DNA of 64,000 nt from Neisseria yangbaofengii (GTDB taxonomy: Bacteria > Pseudomonadota > Gammaproteobacteria > Burkholderiales > Neisseriaceae): NCBI RefSeq assembly GCF_014898075.1, contig NZ_CP062976.1, forward strand, positions 1,364,001 through 1,428,000. Direction: 5' to 3'. Below, piece after piece: positions 18,994 through 30,802 of the stretch (positions are counted from its first letter, which is position 1; each line of letters starts with the position of its first letter). A program made the translations under genes and the position numbers. A model generated the notes under the pieces. It saw only the letters and a list, made by a program, of their open reading frames with translations, had not been told where the DNA came from and searched no databases.

Positions 18994-20649
18994 TCAAGGC
19001 CGTCTGAACAATGGTTCACTATCCATATCCAAAACCCGATAACCCGAATCGTTCGGCAAATGATGGCTGGCGGCAATCAAAAAGCCATCGGCTTGGGTTT
19101 CACGCAATATCTGCCAAATATGCCCGCGCGTGGCTTTGTCCAATCCGGCAAACGGCTCGTCCAACAGCAAAACGGGCTTCGGCCGCAACAGCAAGCGCGC
19201 CAAGGCGATTCTTCTGGCCTGTCCGCCCGATACCGCCGCACCGTATTCACCCAAAGGCGTTTGCAAACCCTGCGGTTGCGCCCTTGCCCAATCGGCCAGT
19301 GTCACTTGTGCCAACACGCGCCATAAGTCTTCATCGCTCATCTTTTCATCGCCCAAACGCAGATTATCGGCTAAGCTCATGTCGAAAATATCGACTTGCT
19401 GCGCCAAATAATTCACCGCCGCAAAATCGTATTCCCGCCCGTCCATGTTCAGACGGCTTGATTGCGCCGGCAACTCTCCGGCCAACACATCCAATAAAGT
19501 CGACTTACCGCAACCGGATTTACCTCGGATAATCAGCGCTTCGCCTTTTGCCAGTGCAAAGGAAATATTTTCCGTACCATTCAATGCGCCTGTGTAGCGG
19601 GCGTAAAGATTCTGAACAATGATATGGCTGATATTATTCAAGGCCGTCTGAACATCATGATTGGGCATGTTCAAAACCGTTTCAGACGGCACGGCCAATT
19701 CATTCAAGCGGTCGCGGGCGGCGGCGGCAAAACCGTAAGCCATGAATTGCGCTGTCAAAGGCGACAATGCTTCGTTCAGCCCGAATACCGCCAGTACCAT
19801 CGCCAGCAATACCGGTACGCTCAAATCCTGCGTTTGTAATAAAGGCAAGGCCTGCCAAATCATTAATCCGACCACTGCTGCCAGCAAACATTGTTGCAAC
19901 CAGCCATATAATGAAGTCAAGGCTTGCCGGCGGCGTTTCAATTGGCCGTAGGCTTCATCGGCAGCGATAAACTCACGGCGGTAATCCGCCCAGCGCCGCC
20001 ATAGCAGCAGCGGTGTCAGCATTTGCAAAGGCTCAAGCAGCAAAATACGGCGTGCTTCGGTTTGGTCGGCATCGGCGCGCGCCAGTTTTTTGCCATGAAC
20101 AGCAGCCAAGGCAGGCAACACGATGCCGGCCAGCAATAAAGGCAAAGCAACCGCTGCCGCTAAATCCGGTGCTACCAGAGCCAGCCACAATAAAAAGGCC
20201 GTCTGAAGCAGCAACGCCCACAGCCACGGCATAAAAAAACGCAACGGCAGATTGTCGAGCAAATCAATATCGCCCGTCAGGCGGTGCATGATTTGCGCCG
20301 AAACATTTTCCTTATTCCAAGCTTGCATCAGGTTCGCAAACAAGCGGATACGCAAATCACGCAAGAGCGCCAACACGGCATTGTGCGAAGCCAAGCGTTC
20401 GCCGTAGCGGCCGGCGGTGCGGATAATCGCCAAGGCGCGGATAATGGCACCGGGGCGGAAATAGTCAAACGTATAAGCTGTGACCATCGCCGCTAAACCG
20501 GCCGCCGCAGCAGCACTGATAAACCAGCCCGACACCGCCAGTAAAGCCGTCGTCGCCAATAAAGTTACCGCACCCAAAGCCCATGCCGGCAACCATTTTT
20601 CGGCTTGCGACTGCCACAATTCGCGCAAACTGAATTTATGCTTTTCCAC
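18994..20649 (-). CDS. cydC: Glutathione/cysteine ABC exporter subunit CydC
   Basis: CydDC is a heterodimeric ABC exporter that moves reductant thiols to the periplasm and is required to assemble cytochrome bd. The protein has 551 residues: six N-terminal transmembrane helices, then an ATPase domain with Walker A GKSGCGKST and the signature VSGGQARRIALARLLL, and Walker B PVLLLDEPFAG. The start is GTG 20649, overlapping the cydD end by 14 bases. The last codons (LFRRP) and the stop are encoded within a DUS. It sits immediately upstream (in transcription terms) of cydABX, its functional target. Confidence 0.92.
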   Translation of the reverse strand: MEKHKFSLRELWQSQAEKWLPAWALGAVTLLATTALLAVSGWFISAAAAAGLAAMVTAYTFDYFRPGAIIRALAIIRTAGRYGERLASHNAVLALLRDLRIRLFANLMQAWNKENVSAQIMHRLTGDIDLLDNLPLRFFMPWLWALLLQTAFLLWLALVAPDLAAAVALPLLLAGIVLPALAAVHGKKLARADADQTEARRILLLEPLQMLTPLLLWRRWADYRREFIAADEAYGQLKRRRQALTSLYGWLQQCLLAAVVGLMIWQALPLLQTQDLSVPVLLAMVLAVFGLNEALSPLTAQFMAYGFAAAARDRLNELAVPSETVLNMPNHDVQTALNNISHIIVQNLYARYTGALNGTENISFALAKGEALIIRGKSGCGKSTLLDVLAGELPAQSSRLNMDGREYDFAAVNYLAQQVDIFDMSLADNLRLGDEKMSDEDLWRVLAQVTLADWARAQPQGLQTPLGEYGAAVSGGQARRIALARLLLRPKPVLLLDEPFAGLDKATRGHIWQILRETQADGFLIAASHHLPNDSGYRVLDMDSEPLFRRP

Positions 20650-22333
20650 GATCCGCCCCCAAAATCACCGTTTTGTCCAGCCAATTGATTTCCTGCCAAT
20701 CGTGGCTCACCAGCAGTACCGTTTTGCCACGGCTGAGCGTCTCCAGCAAAGCATAAATTTCGGCAGCGGTTTGCGCATCCAAATGGGCGCAAGGCTCATC
20801 CAGCAGCCATAAGCCGCAATTACGCAGCAATAATTGCGCCAGGGAAAGCCGTTGCTGCTGCCCGCCCGACAAACCGCGCCCGCGCTCACCCAATAGCGTA
20901 TCCAAACCTTGCGGTAATCGGGCAATCACATCCCACAGGCCGACTTGTTCCAAAACCTGCTGCATCTCGTTTTCATTGGCATCTGCTTTGGCCAGGCGCA
21001 AATTATGGCGGATACTGCCGCGCATCAGCGTGGCCGATTGTGCCAGATAAGCGGTTTGCTGCCGTAAGCGGGCAATGCGGTCACAATAGCCTTCACCATT
21101 TATCAGAATCTCGCCCTGATAATCAGCAAAACCAAGCAGGGCTTGCAGCAAACTCGATTTACCGATGCCGCTCTCCCCGCCAATGCCGATACGAGCGGCA
21201 GGCGGAATATGCAGCGAAAATTCGGCCAAGCGTTGCCGTCCTCCATCAGTAATGCTTACGTTGTTCAACAGAATTTCAGGCGCATGATGGGCAGTTGCTT
21301 CATTTAATAAGCCGTCTGAAAAATCAGCCGGCTTGGCGTGTGCCAGCAAAGGTTGCAATACTTCCGCCGCCGCCTGCGCCTGTGCTTTGGCATGGTAATC
21401 ACTGCCCAATTGGCGTAAAGGCAGATAAAATTCGGGCGCCAACAGTAAAATAAACAACGCGCTTTCATACGGCACCGGTACGACACCCTGCGCCCACGGC
21501 AACACGCCGAGCAAGCCCAAGCCGAGATACACGGCCACCAGCGCAATCGCCAGCGAAGCAAACAATTCCAATACCGCACCCGATAAAAACGCCAAGGCCA
21601 ACACGCCCATGGTTTTGCGCTGATAGCGCGAAGCCGCTTGTGCTACCTGCTTTTGCGCCCAATCCGTGGCCCGCAACCGCCTGAGCGTCGGCATACCGCG
21701 CACCATGTCTAAAAAACGCCCGCCCAATTTCGCCAATATGTCTAGCTGTTCGCGGTTTTTATCGGCTGCCATGCTGCCGACCAAAATCATAAACAGCGGC
21801 ACCAACGGCGCGGTCAACAGTAAAAGTCCGGCCGCCAGTTTACTGTGAAAAAACACTGCCGCCACAATCGCCAATGGTGTGATGACCGCCGCCAAACTTT
21901 GCACGTAAAAACGGCTGATGTAGCCATCGAGCGCATCAACCTGCTCTAAAACCTGTGTGCTCAATGCGCCGTCGTTACCGTATTGATGCCGTGCCGGACC
22001 TAAATTCGCCAAAGCATCTAATAATTTTACCCGCAAGCCACTGCGCGTTTCCAAGCTGATATTTTGCAGCAGCCGCTCTTTACCTAAGTTTAACAGCGGT
22101 CGCAGCAGCAAACAGGCCATCAGCCACGGTAAAATATGCAGCAATACGTCACGGTTAACCGCCGCATCTACTACCACAACATTCAACCAATCGGCAAACA
22201 GGCGCGCCAACAACGCGCTTTGCACTATCAACAAAGCCACCGATACACACGCCAAAACCACCGGCAGCCACAAGCGGCGGCGGTAAGGCAAAAGCAGGCT
22301 GCTCAGTAGATCGTCGGAACGCATTTGCGGCAT
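20636..22333 (-). CDS. cydD: Glutathione/cysteine ABC exporter subunit CydD
   Basis: Partner of CydC. The protein has 565 residues from ATG 22333 (MPQMRSDDLL), chosen because CAGGAA lies seven bases upstream; a longer frame to 22363 lacks such support. It has six transmembrane helices, with the typical PLVPLFMILVGSMAADKNREQ loop region, then Walker A GESGIGKSS, signature LSGGQQQRLSLAQ and Walker B LWLLDEPCAHLD. Resemblance to CydD rather than CydC is clearest in the block between the third and fifth helices (GGRFLDMVRGMPTLRRL) and in gene order. Confidence 0.92.
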   Translation of the reverse strand: MPQMRSDDLLSSLLLPYRRRLWLPVVLACVSVALLIVQSALLARLFADWLNVVVVDAAVNRDVLLHILPWLMACLLLRPLLNLGKERLLQNISLETRSGLRVKLLDALANLGPARHQYGNDGALSTQVLEQVDALDGYISRFYVQSLAAVITPLAIVAAVFFHSKLAAGLLLLTAPLVPLFMILVGSMAADKNREQLDILAKLGGRFLDMVRGMPTLRRLRATDWAQKQVAQAASRYQRKTMGVLALAFLSGAVLELFASLAIALVAVYLGLGLLGVLPWAQGVVPVPYESALFILLLAPEFYLPLRQLGSDYHAKAQAQAAAEVLQPLLAHAKPADFSDGLLNEATAHHAPEILLNNVSITDGGRQRLAEFSLHIPPAARIGIGGESGIGKSSLLQALLGFADYQGEILINGEGYCDRIARLRQQTAYLAQSATLMRGSIRHNLRLAKADANENEMQQVLEQVGLWDVIARLPQGLDTLLGERGRGLSGGQQQRLSLAQLLLRNCGLWLLDEPCAHLDAQTAAEIYALLETLSRGKTVLLVSHDWQEINWLDKTVILGADRGKA

Positions 22334-22483
22334 AGAAATTCCTGAGATGAAAACAAACGACAATCTATCGCTAAAGTTTAACCAAGGATAAGTTGAAAGG
22401 CTTACGGCATTATATGCCTGATTTGATTTATATCAAACCAAGCGAACTGTAAAGGCATTGAGAAAACGGCATAACGATATGAC

Positions 22484-22624
22484 GAGACTTTTGCAAACCT
22501 CTCATTTTTAGCATATTTCTTCGTTATGCTCTGCTCGAAAGCTTGCTTATCAGATGTATGTCTTCGCTTTCTGTGCCGCTATAACTTCGGACTGAACTCA
22601 AATCTGTGGGTTTGCAAGGGTTTC
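22484..22624. repeat. MITE-like element with inverted ends in a 390-bp gap (cydD / ftsB)
   Basis: GAGACTTTTGCAAACC (22484-22499) and GGTTTGCAAGGGTTTC (22609-22624) are inverted ends matching at 13 of 16 positions and bounding 141 bp. The interior has no reading frame. The ends resemble IS5-type termini (GAGACnTTTGCA). No target duplication is visible. The rest of the gap (22334-22483, 22625-22677) shows nothing recognisable. Confidence 0.45.
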
Positions 22625-22677
22625 AATGTTAATAGAAAAGATTTATTCATTTGATGAATGAATAGTGTAAAAAGATA

Positions 22678-22708
22678 AAGGCCGTCTGAATATTCAGACG
22701 GCCTTCAA
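22678..22708. terminator. DUS palindrome terminator after ftsB
   Basis: AAGGCCGTCTGAA-TATT-type perfect 28-base palindrome (22678-22705) made of two facing DUS copies. It lies 20 bases downstream of the ftsB stop on the minus strand. Confidence 0.8.
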
Positions 22709-22724
22709 TAAGGAAATGAATTTC

Positions 22725-23003
22725 TTAACGGCTGCTCTCGATAAAACGGTAATAAGTTTCGCCGTCTTGCACATAGCCCAATTCCACGCGGGCGATTTCA
22801 GAAATGGCCTCTTGGCCGTTGGCCAAATCGTCCACTTCCGCCGCTAAGAAATTATTGCGCAAAGTGAGCGTTTGGTTTTTTTCTTCCTGCACTGCAAGCT
22901 GTTCCTTCAACTCATCCGCATGTCCCCAGCTGCCTTTACCGAACCACAGGCTGTACTGAAACCACACCAGTGCGATGGATAAAACGATGGTCACCCACTT
23001 CAT
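22725..23003 (-). CDS. ftsB: Cell-division protein FtsB
   Basis: FtsB is a bitopic membrane protein that forms a complex with FtsL and FtsQ in the divisome. The protein has 92 residues: one N-terminal transmembrane helix (about 4-21), a leucine-rich coiled coil (about 30-65, EQLAVQEEKNQTL...NNFLAAEV), then the conserved short tail IARVELGYVQDGETYYR. The start lies 18 bases after eno, an arrangement (eno-ftsB) common in beta- and gamma-proteobacteria. Confidence 0.94.
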   Translation of the reverse strand: MKWVTIVLSIALVWFQYSLWFGKGSWGHADELKEQLAVQEEKNQTLTLRNNFLAAEVDDLANGQEAISEIARVELGYVQDGETYYRFIESSR

Positions 23004-23021
23004 GCAACATACTTCCTATTC

Positions 23022-24413
<1,392 letters not shown>

Positions 24414-24528
24414 TTATCAATCTCTTGGCATCGGTTTAATCATTGGCCAAACCGATTCAATCAAACTGCTATAGTTTAACAGTTTTTCAGACGGCCTGAT
24501 AGCCAGAAAAGTCAGATATTGTGCAAAA

Positions 24529-24570
24529 GGCCGTCTGAAAAGCATTGGCAGGCAAACTTTTCAAACGGCC
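24529..24570 (-). terminator. Hairpin terminator after guaB (one arm DUS, one degenerate)
   Basis: GGCCGTCTGAAAAG (24529-24542) pairs with CTTTTCAAACGGCC (24557-24570); the second arm is a DUS with one base change (CAAACGG). Another DUS is at 24487-24496. Confidence 0.7.
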
Positions 24571-24588
24571 CTGATTCAGATTAACAAA

Positions 24589-26145
<1,557 letters not shown>

Positions 26146-26285
26146 TTACAATTTGAACAATCTGCCACGTAAAACAACCATATCACCTTAAATTTTCGCT
26201 GATTTTTATGACATTCCGCTTAAAAACCAAGTAAAATATCCAAAACAACATAAAATACCCTTTTTATTTTTACTCGGGAAACCCT

Positions 26286-26726
26286 ATGAAAACGCCCCTG
26301 ACATACACCCTGCTGACCCTTTGTTTATCCTTCACTGCCGCCACCGCTTCAACCAACAGCGTGTACACATGGCGCAATACCAACGGCACCGCCACCTATT
26401 CCGATGTGCCGCATCGCCTGCAACCGGCACGAAGCAACACTATGAATGTGCGTACGCATACGGTTTACCAGCCGGCAAAAGCAGCTGCCCCTGCACCAAA
26501 TGAAGGCTCTATTGCGGAGCAAGATCAGCTCAATCAACGAATCACTGAAGCTAATAAGCAGATTGAAGCCCAAAATCAAAAAATTGCCGAAAACAACCAA
26601 GCGATGAAAGACGATAACTGCAAAGCCGCCCGTCTCAACCGCGATTATGCCGAATCTGCCCGCGCCAACAACCGCGAAGCATTGAAACAGCGTTATGATG
26701 CCGACATCAGTAAATATTGCAACTGA
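26286..26726 (+). CDS. DUF4124-domain periplasmic protein with coiled coil
   Basis: Protein of 146 residues. It has a signal peptide (about 1-22, LTLCLSFTAATA), then a DUF4124 module (VYTWRNTNGTATYSDVP), a Pro/Ala linker, and a Gln/Asn-rich coiled coil (about 80-110, NQRITEANKQIEAQNQK). The C-terminus holds two Cys (DNCKAARLNRDYAE, SKYCN). Architecture matches the gene at 9197-9637, but the sequences are only distantly similar. Start supported by GGGAAACCCT upstream. Function unknown; presumably periplasmic. Confidence 0.82.
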   Translation: MKTPLTYTLLTLCLSFTAATASTNSVYTWRNTNGTATYSDVPHRLQPARSNTMNVRTHTVYQPAKAAAPAPNEGSIAEQDQLNQRITEANKQIEAQNQKIAENNQAMKDDNCKAARLNRDYAESARANNREALKQRYDADISKYCN

Positions 26727-26735
26727 TTTATAAAT

Positions 26736-26767
26736 AAAGGCCGTCTGAAATTTCAGACGGCCTTTCC
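26736..26767. terminator. DUS palindrome terminator between convergent genes
   Basis: AAAGGCCGTCTGAAA followed directly by its reverse complement (26736-26765), a 30-base perfect palindrome between the DUF4124 gene and dcuB. Confidence 0.85.
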
Positions 26768-26775
26768 ATATCGAA

Positions 26776-28107
26776 TCAAAGAAACATTTTGGCAAACAGC
26801 AAACCGAAGCCCAAAGAAAACGCCATGCTCAATAAACCCGGTATCATAAAGCTGTGGTTAAAAATAAACTTGCCGATTTTGGTCGTGCCTGTACTGTCGA
26901 AATCGATGGCCGCAATAATCGGGCCGTAATTCGGGATAAAGAAATAGCCGTTCACCGCCACGAAAGTGCCCAAAATGATTTCGGTCGGGATACCCAAGGA
27001 AATGGCAATCGGAAACAAAGTCGCCACCGTCGCACCTTGGCTGTTGACCAATACCGACAACAGAAACAAAGCAAAGGCAAATGTCCATGGCGCGGCCTCG
27101 ACCAAGTGCGATACGGCTTCTTTTACTTCGGCCAAATGGCCGTGCATCAGCGTATCGCCCAACCATGCCACGCCGAATACGGCAATTACCGCACGCATAC
27201 CGGCGTGAAACACCGATCCTCGTGTGATGTCGTCGCCATTCGGTTTGCACAGCAAAATAATAAACGCTGCCGCAGCCAACATCACAATCTCAATCGTGTG
27301 AGCCATGCCCATCGGTTTGGCTTCTTCTCCGAATGCCGGACGTAATTCCGGCAACGCACCCATAATCACCACCAACACCGCCGCCAATAAGAAAATGCCG
27401 ACCGATAATTTCGCCTGCGGGCTAACGTTTAGACCCACATGCTCGAATTCATCTGCCGCATACGCGTTCACATAATCCGGGGCTTGCAACAAAGCTTGAT
27501 AATGCGGATCGTCTTTTAAATCTTTGCCCAATTTATTAACGAACACACAGGCCAAGCCGATACCCAAAAGGGTCGCCGGCATAGTCACTTTCAATACATC
27601 TGTCATGGTGATGTTTTGCGGCTCTAGATAAGTCACCGTTGCCACCACTGCCGCCGCAATCGGGCTTGCAACAATGGCGAACTGCGATGCAATCACCGCC
27701 ATGGCCAGCGGACGCGACGGCCGGATACCATTGCGACGGCTCACTTCGGCAATCACCGGCAACACCGAATAAGCCACATGGCCGGTGCCTGCCAATACGG
27801 TAAACGTCCACGTCACCATGGGCGCGATAAAAGTGATGTATTTCGGGTTTTTATGCAGCACACGTGTAGCGATTTTAATCATGTAATCCAAACCGCCACT
27901 GGCCTGCATAGCTGCCGCAGCAGACACCACCGCCATAATCATCAGCATGACATCAATCGGCGGACTGGTTGGCTCCATGCCGAAACCAAACGCCAACACT
28001 GTCAAACCGATACCGCCCATCACGCCTAAGCCGATTCCGCCCAGCCTTGCGCCGATTAAGATACACAGCAGCACAATGGCAAACTGAATGAAAAACATGC
28101 CAGACAT
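26776..28107 (-). CDS. dcuB: Anaerobic C4-dicarboxylate transporter, DcuA/DcuB family
   Basis: Inner-membrane antiporter for fumarate, malate, aspartate and succinate. The protein has 443 residues and 10-12 hydrophobic segments. Family blocks include the N-terminal [39 protein letters not shown] and the C-terminal [25 protein letters not shown] 28107 (MSGMFF) has CGGAG seven bases upstream; a GTG at 28113 is less likely. DcuB versus DcuA is a judgement on overall resemblance. The leader contains a hairpin at 28199-28223. Confidence 0.88.
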   Translation of the reverse strand: MSGMFFIQFAIVLLCILIGARLGGIGLGVMGGIGLTVLAFGFGMEPTSPPIDVMLMIMAVVSAAAAMQASGGLDYMIKIATRVLHKNPKYITFIAPMVTWTFTVLAGTGHVAYSVLPVIAEVSRRNGIRPSRPLAMAVIASQFAIVASPIAAAVVATVTYLEPQNITMTDVLKVTMPATLLGIGLACVFVNKLGKDLKDDPHYQALLQAPDYVNAYAADEFEHVGLNVSPQAKLSVGIFLLAAVLVVIMGALPELRPAFGEEAKPMGMAHTIEIVMLAAAAFIILLCKPNGDDITRGSVFHAGMRAVIAVFGVAWLGDTLMHGHLAEVKEAVSHLVEAAPWTFAFALFLLSVLVNSQGATVATLFPIAISLGIPTEIILGTFVAVNGYFFIPNYGPIIAAIDFDSTGTTKIGKFIFNHSFMIPGLLSMAFSLGFGLLFAKMFL

Positions 28108-28198
28108 ACACACTCCGTTGTTGATTAATTTGTGAAAACGCTTTGCCGCTTAAATTTTTACCAAGCTGCTTTTTATTATGAATAAATACGATAAATGC

Positions 28199-28223
28199 AA
28201 AAAGCCGGGCAAAAACACCGGCT
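28199..28223 (-). terminator. Small hairpin with T-run in the dcuB leader
   Basis: On the minus strand AGCCGG and CCGGCT enclose a 9-base loop, followed by TTTTT. It sits about 95 bases before the dcuB start and could be an attenuator or the end of an upstream transcript. Confidence 0.45.
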
Positions 28224-28294
28224 ATCGTCGATATCAATGTTTTCAATCATACATGAACAAACATAAACAAACAATTCCTTACATAACATCAAAG

Positions 28295-28319
28295 GCCGTC
28301 TGAAAACGTTTCAGACGGC
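28295..28319. terminator. DUS-pair hairpin between dcuB leader and IS30 element
   Basis: GCCGTCTGAAA and TTTCAGACGGC are separated by three bases. No gene ends here, so it may be a relic of a gene removed when the insertion sequence arrived, or just an uptake site. Confidence 0.6.
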
Positions 28320-28333
28320 AGCGGATTCGCCTA

Positions 28334-29372
28334 TCAAGTGCAACATTGCAAAACAGAAAAGGTCAGTATACGGTAGCATACTGCCTTTCCCGACAAGAAA
28401 GATTGCAATGCGCTACACACAACTGACCCAAGACGAACGATACCACATTCAGCATCATTACCGCCGGCAAACCATCACACAAACCGCACAAACGCCCGGT
28501 CACCACAAAAGCACCATCAGCCGCGAAATCAAACGCCATAGCCAAAACCAAGTCTATCGCGCCGCCCCGGCACAACAGCAAAGCCGCCAACGCAAACAGA
28601 AAAAGCGCAGTTCCTACAAAATGACCGCACAACTCATCGGACAGATCAACACCCTTGTCCGTCAAAAACCCGGCCCGCAGCAAATATGCGGATACCTCGA
28701 AAAACACCACCAAATCAAACTCCACCACAGCACCGTTTACCGCTACCTGCATCAAAACAGAAACAGCGGCGGCACATTATGGCGACACCTCGGAATATGC
28801 AGCAAATCCTACCGTAAAAAATACGGCAGCAAAACACGGACCGGAGGCAAAGTTCCCGACCGCGTCGGTATCGAACACCGTCCCGAAACCGTCAACAACA
28901 GAACGCGCATCGGCGACTGGGAAGCCGACACCAACCAAAAAAGCGCACTGCTGACACTGGTGGAACGCGTTACCCGTTACACCATCATCTGCAAACTCAA
29001 AAATTTCAAAGCCGAAGACACCGCCAACGCCGTCATCAGCGCATTGAAAAAACACAAAGACAGGGTACACACGATTACAATGGACAACGGCAAAGAATTT
29101 TACCGGCACAAGAAAACCGCTAACGCATTGAAAGCAGAAACCTATTTCTGCCGCCCCTACCACTCTTGGGAGAAGGGAACGAACGAAAACACCAACGGAC
29201 TGATACGCCAATACTTCCCGAAACAGACGGATTTCGGGAAAATCAGCGGGAAGGAAATCCGGCAGGTTCAAGATGAACTGAACCACCGTCCAAGAAAAAC
29301 ACTTGGCTATGAAACACCAAGTGTTTTATTCTTGAATATCTTCCAACCCCTGTTAACAGATGTTGCACTTGA
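28334..29372 (+). mobile_element. IS30-family insertion sequence
   Basis: Terminal inverted repeats TCAAGTGCAACAT (28334-28346) and ATGTTGCACTTGA (29360-29372) bound ~1.04 kb containing one transposase gene. Size, single ORF and transposase type fit the IS30 family (IS1655-like in neisseriae). No clear target duplication is seen. Confidence 0.82.
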
Positions 29373-29385
29373 AAAGAGAAAGTAA
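28408..29385 (+). CDS. IS30-family transposase
   Basis: Protein of 325 residues. It has an N-terminal helix-turn-helix (LTQDERYHIQ...HKSTISREIKRH, about residues 5-50) and a DDE catalytic core. The first Asp is in RIGDWEADT, the second in HTITMDNGKEF, and the Glu in HSWEKGTNENTNGLIRQYFP, all in the family spacing. The frame appears intact, so the element may be active. The frame runs through the right inverted repeat and takes its last four codons and stop from outside it. Confidence 0.92.
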   Translation: MRYTQLTQDERYHIQHHYRRQTITQTAQTPGHHKSTISREIKRHSQNQVYRAAPAQQQSRQRKQKKRSSYKMTAQLIGQINTLVRQKPGPQQICGYLEKHHQIKLHHSTVYRYLHQNRNSGGTLWRHLGICSKSYRKKYGSKTRTGGKVPDRVGIEHRPETVNNRTRIGDWEADTNQKSALLTLVERVTRYTIICKLKNFKAEDTANAVISALKKHKDRVHTITMDNGKEFYRHKKTANALKAETYFCRPYHSWEKGTNENTNGLIRQYFPKQTDFGKISGKEIRQVQDELNHRPRKTLGYETPSVLFLNIFQPLLTDVALEKRK

Positions 29386-29541
29386 GGCCGTCTGAAAGAT
29401 TGGGATTTCTTAGACGGCATTCGTTTTAATAAATATAGAAAGCCATATTAAATTGGGTGGGCAGCAAGTGCCTACCCTACGCTTGCTACACATTGATTTT
29501 AGGTTTCATGCAGGCTACGGCTTGCTCATTCATATAAAATA

Positions 29542-30255
29542 TGGGGCTGACGTAGATTAGCCCTAAACACCACACCAAATTCGCAGAATTTTTAACTGCT
29601 ATTTTAGTGTGCCAAAATTAAAACAAAATTCGCATTCTTTCAAGAATAAGGGAAAAGATTTACGGTCAATTCCGTTGTATTTTCTCAGAACACGTTTTGC
29701 TTGGTTCCGGAAATTCCCAATGCCGTTAATGTGGTTTTGACACTCTGCAAAAATCTGTGAATGATTGATGCGATGATGAATAAATTCGCTCACATCAAGC
29801 ACATCACAGCTTTTGTAACAGTCCGTATAAACAATACTATCAGGCATGATTTTTCTTTTAATAACAGGTAGTAAAGTATCTTGTTTGGTGTTTTCAACCA
29901 CAACGGTATAGACCTTACCATTGCGTTTTAAAATACCAAAAACAGCCGCTTTACCAGCCGCACCGCGACCGCGTTTACCCTTGCGTTGTCCGCCAAAATA
30001 GCTTTCGTCCAGCTCAATAGAGCCATCAAAAACTTCGTCTGCTTGAAGTGCTAAATGGTAGGCAATCGCTTGACGGATTTTGCGGTAAAACAACATAGCA
30101 CAATTAGATTGAATACCGAGTATATCCGCTGCTGAACGAGCAGTAACTTCTAATACAAAAAACTGAAGCAACTTTTGCTGTGTAGATTTACTGTGTTGTA
30201 ATGGGTTATCTTCATTTTTTGAGTGTAACCTAACTGCTAATCTACGTCAGCCCCA
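29542..30255 (-). mobile_element. IS1595-family (IS1016-like) insertion sequence
   Basis: TGGGGCTGACGTAGATTAGC (29542-29561) and its exact reverse complement (30236-30255) bound 714 bp with one transposase frame on the minus strand. Length and transposase type fit the IS1016 group. Flanking 8-mers (AT-rich) are not identical, so no target duplication survives. Confidence 0.85.
29599..30171 (-). CDS. IS1595-family transposase, start uncertain
   Basis: The 190 residues from TTG 30171 cover most of the family: an N-terminal helical region (VTARSAADILGIQ), then the DDE-type core with ELDESYFGG, VYTDCYKSCD and the HINGIGNFRNQAKR block (the Asn/Glu variation in this block is typical of the family). 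The frame stays open upstream to the right inverted repeat and encodes family-like residues (NPLQHSKSTQQKLL), but it contains no ATG. An ATG 12 bases into that leader (near 30210) is in a different frame. A one-base indel in the N-terminus or a weak TTG start are both possible, so activity is doubtful. Confidence 0.72.
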   Translation of the reverse strand: MLQFFVLEVTARSAADILGIQSNCAMLFYRKIRQAIAYHLALQADEVFDGSIELDESYFGGQRKGKRGRGAAGKAAVFGILKRNGKVYTVVVENTKQDTLLPVIKRKIMPDSIVYTDCYKSCDVLDVSEFIHHRINHSQIFAECQNHINGIGNFRNQAKRVLRKYNGIDRKSFPLFLKECEFCFNFGTLK

Positions 30256-30339
30256 TTTTCTATGCAGACTATATTGGCAATCGTTGGTATTGTTCGTACT
30301 TCAATGACAGTGATGATAACTGAGTGAATAACGAAGAAT

Positions 30340-30375
30340 AACAAAAAGGGCAGCTATCTTGCTGCCCTTTTTGTT
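30340..30375. terminator. Strong bidirectional terminator
   Basis: AACAAAAAGGGCAGC (30340-30354) pairs with GCTGCCCTTTTTGTT (30361-30375) around a 6-base loop, with A/T runs on both sides. It overlaps the stop codon of the small minus-strand gene that follows. On the plus strand the preceding 70 bases hold the tail of a broken frame (FYADYIGNRWYCS...). Confidence 0.85.
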
Positions 30376-30532
30376 ATTCAGATAACGCATCCTCAACCAC
30401 AGCCAAGCTCCTGTAAAATGCGGTCTTCCCTTCCTTGCTCTGAAGCTTGGTACCGCCGCTGAAACTCAGGCGCACCGAGCATTCACTCAAGTCCGGCGAT
30501 TCTTCCACTTCGATGATATGGGCAATGGCCAT
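30374..30532 (-). CDS. Small protein of 52 residues, unknown
   Basis: From ATG 30532 (MAIAHIIEVEESPDLSEC) to TAA 30374. The start has a near-ideal ribosome site (AAAGGAA, 6 bases spacing). The protein is acidic with a central Gly-rich turn (SFSGGTKLQS) and a short helix at the end. It ends inside the stem of a strong terminator. This set of signals argues for a real gene, but no family is recognised; similar short proteins occur near toxin loci and prophages. Confidence 0.55.
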   Translation of the reverse strand: MAIAHIIEVEESPDLSECSVRLSFSGGTKLQSKEGKTAFYRSLAVVEDALSE

Positions 30533-30802
30533 CGTCTTTCCTTTCTCTATCTGATATTGGCAATTTCATTCAGGGTTTTGCCGCGATATGCGCTGATGGG
30601 CAGCAACCTGAACTGGAATGGTTAGGATTCCACCTACTGTCACGCAATTCATCCCCCATCTAAAAACCAAGGTAAATCAAAAATAAAATATTGATTATTT
30701 TGAATAAAATAACAAATTTATTGCAAATCGGAATGGCCGGCTATCCAAATAACCAACCTTTAATCATGTAAACTTTGCTTTTCTTTACCTTATTCCAATA
30801 AC

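Noticed and set aside
22484-22624. Correia (NEMIS) element in the cydD-ftsB gap
   Set aside because: The characteristic TATAGTGGATTAA-type ends are absent; the ends seen here are TTGCAAACC.
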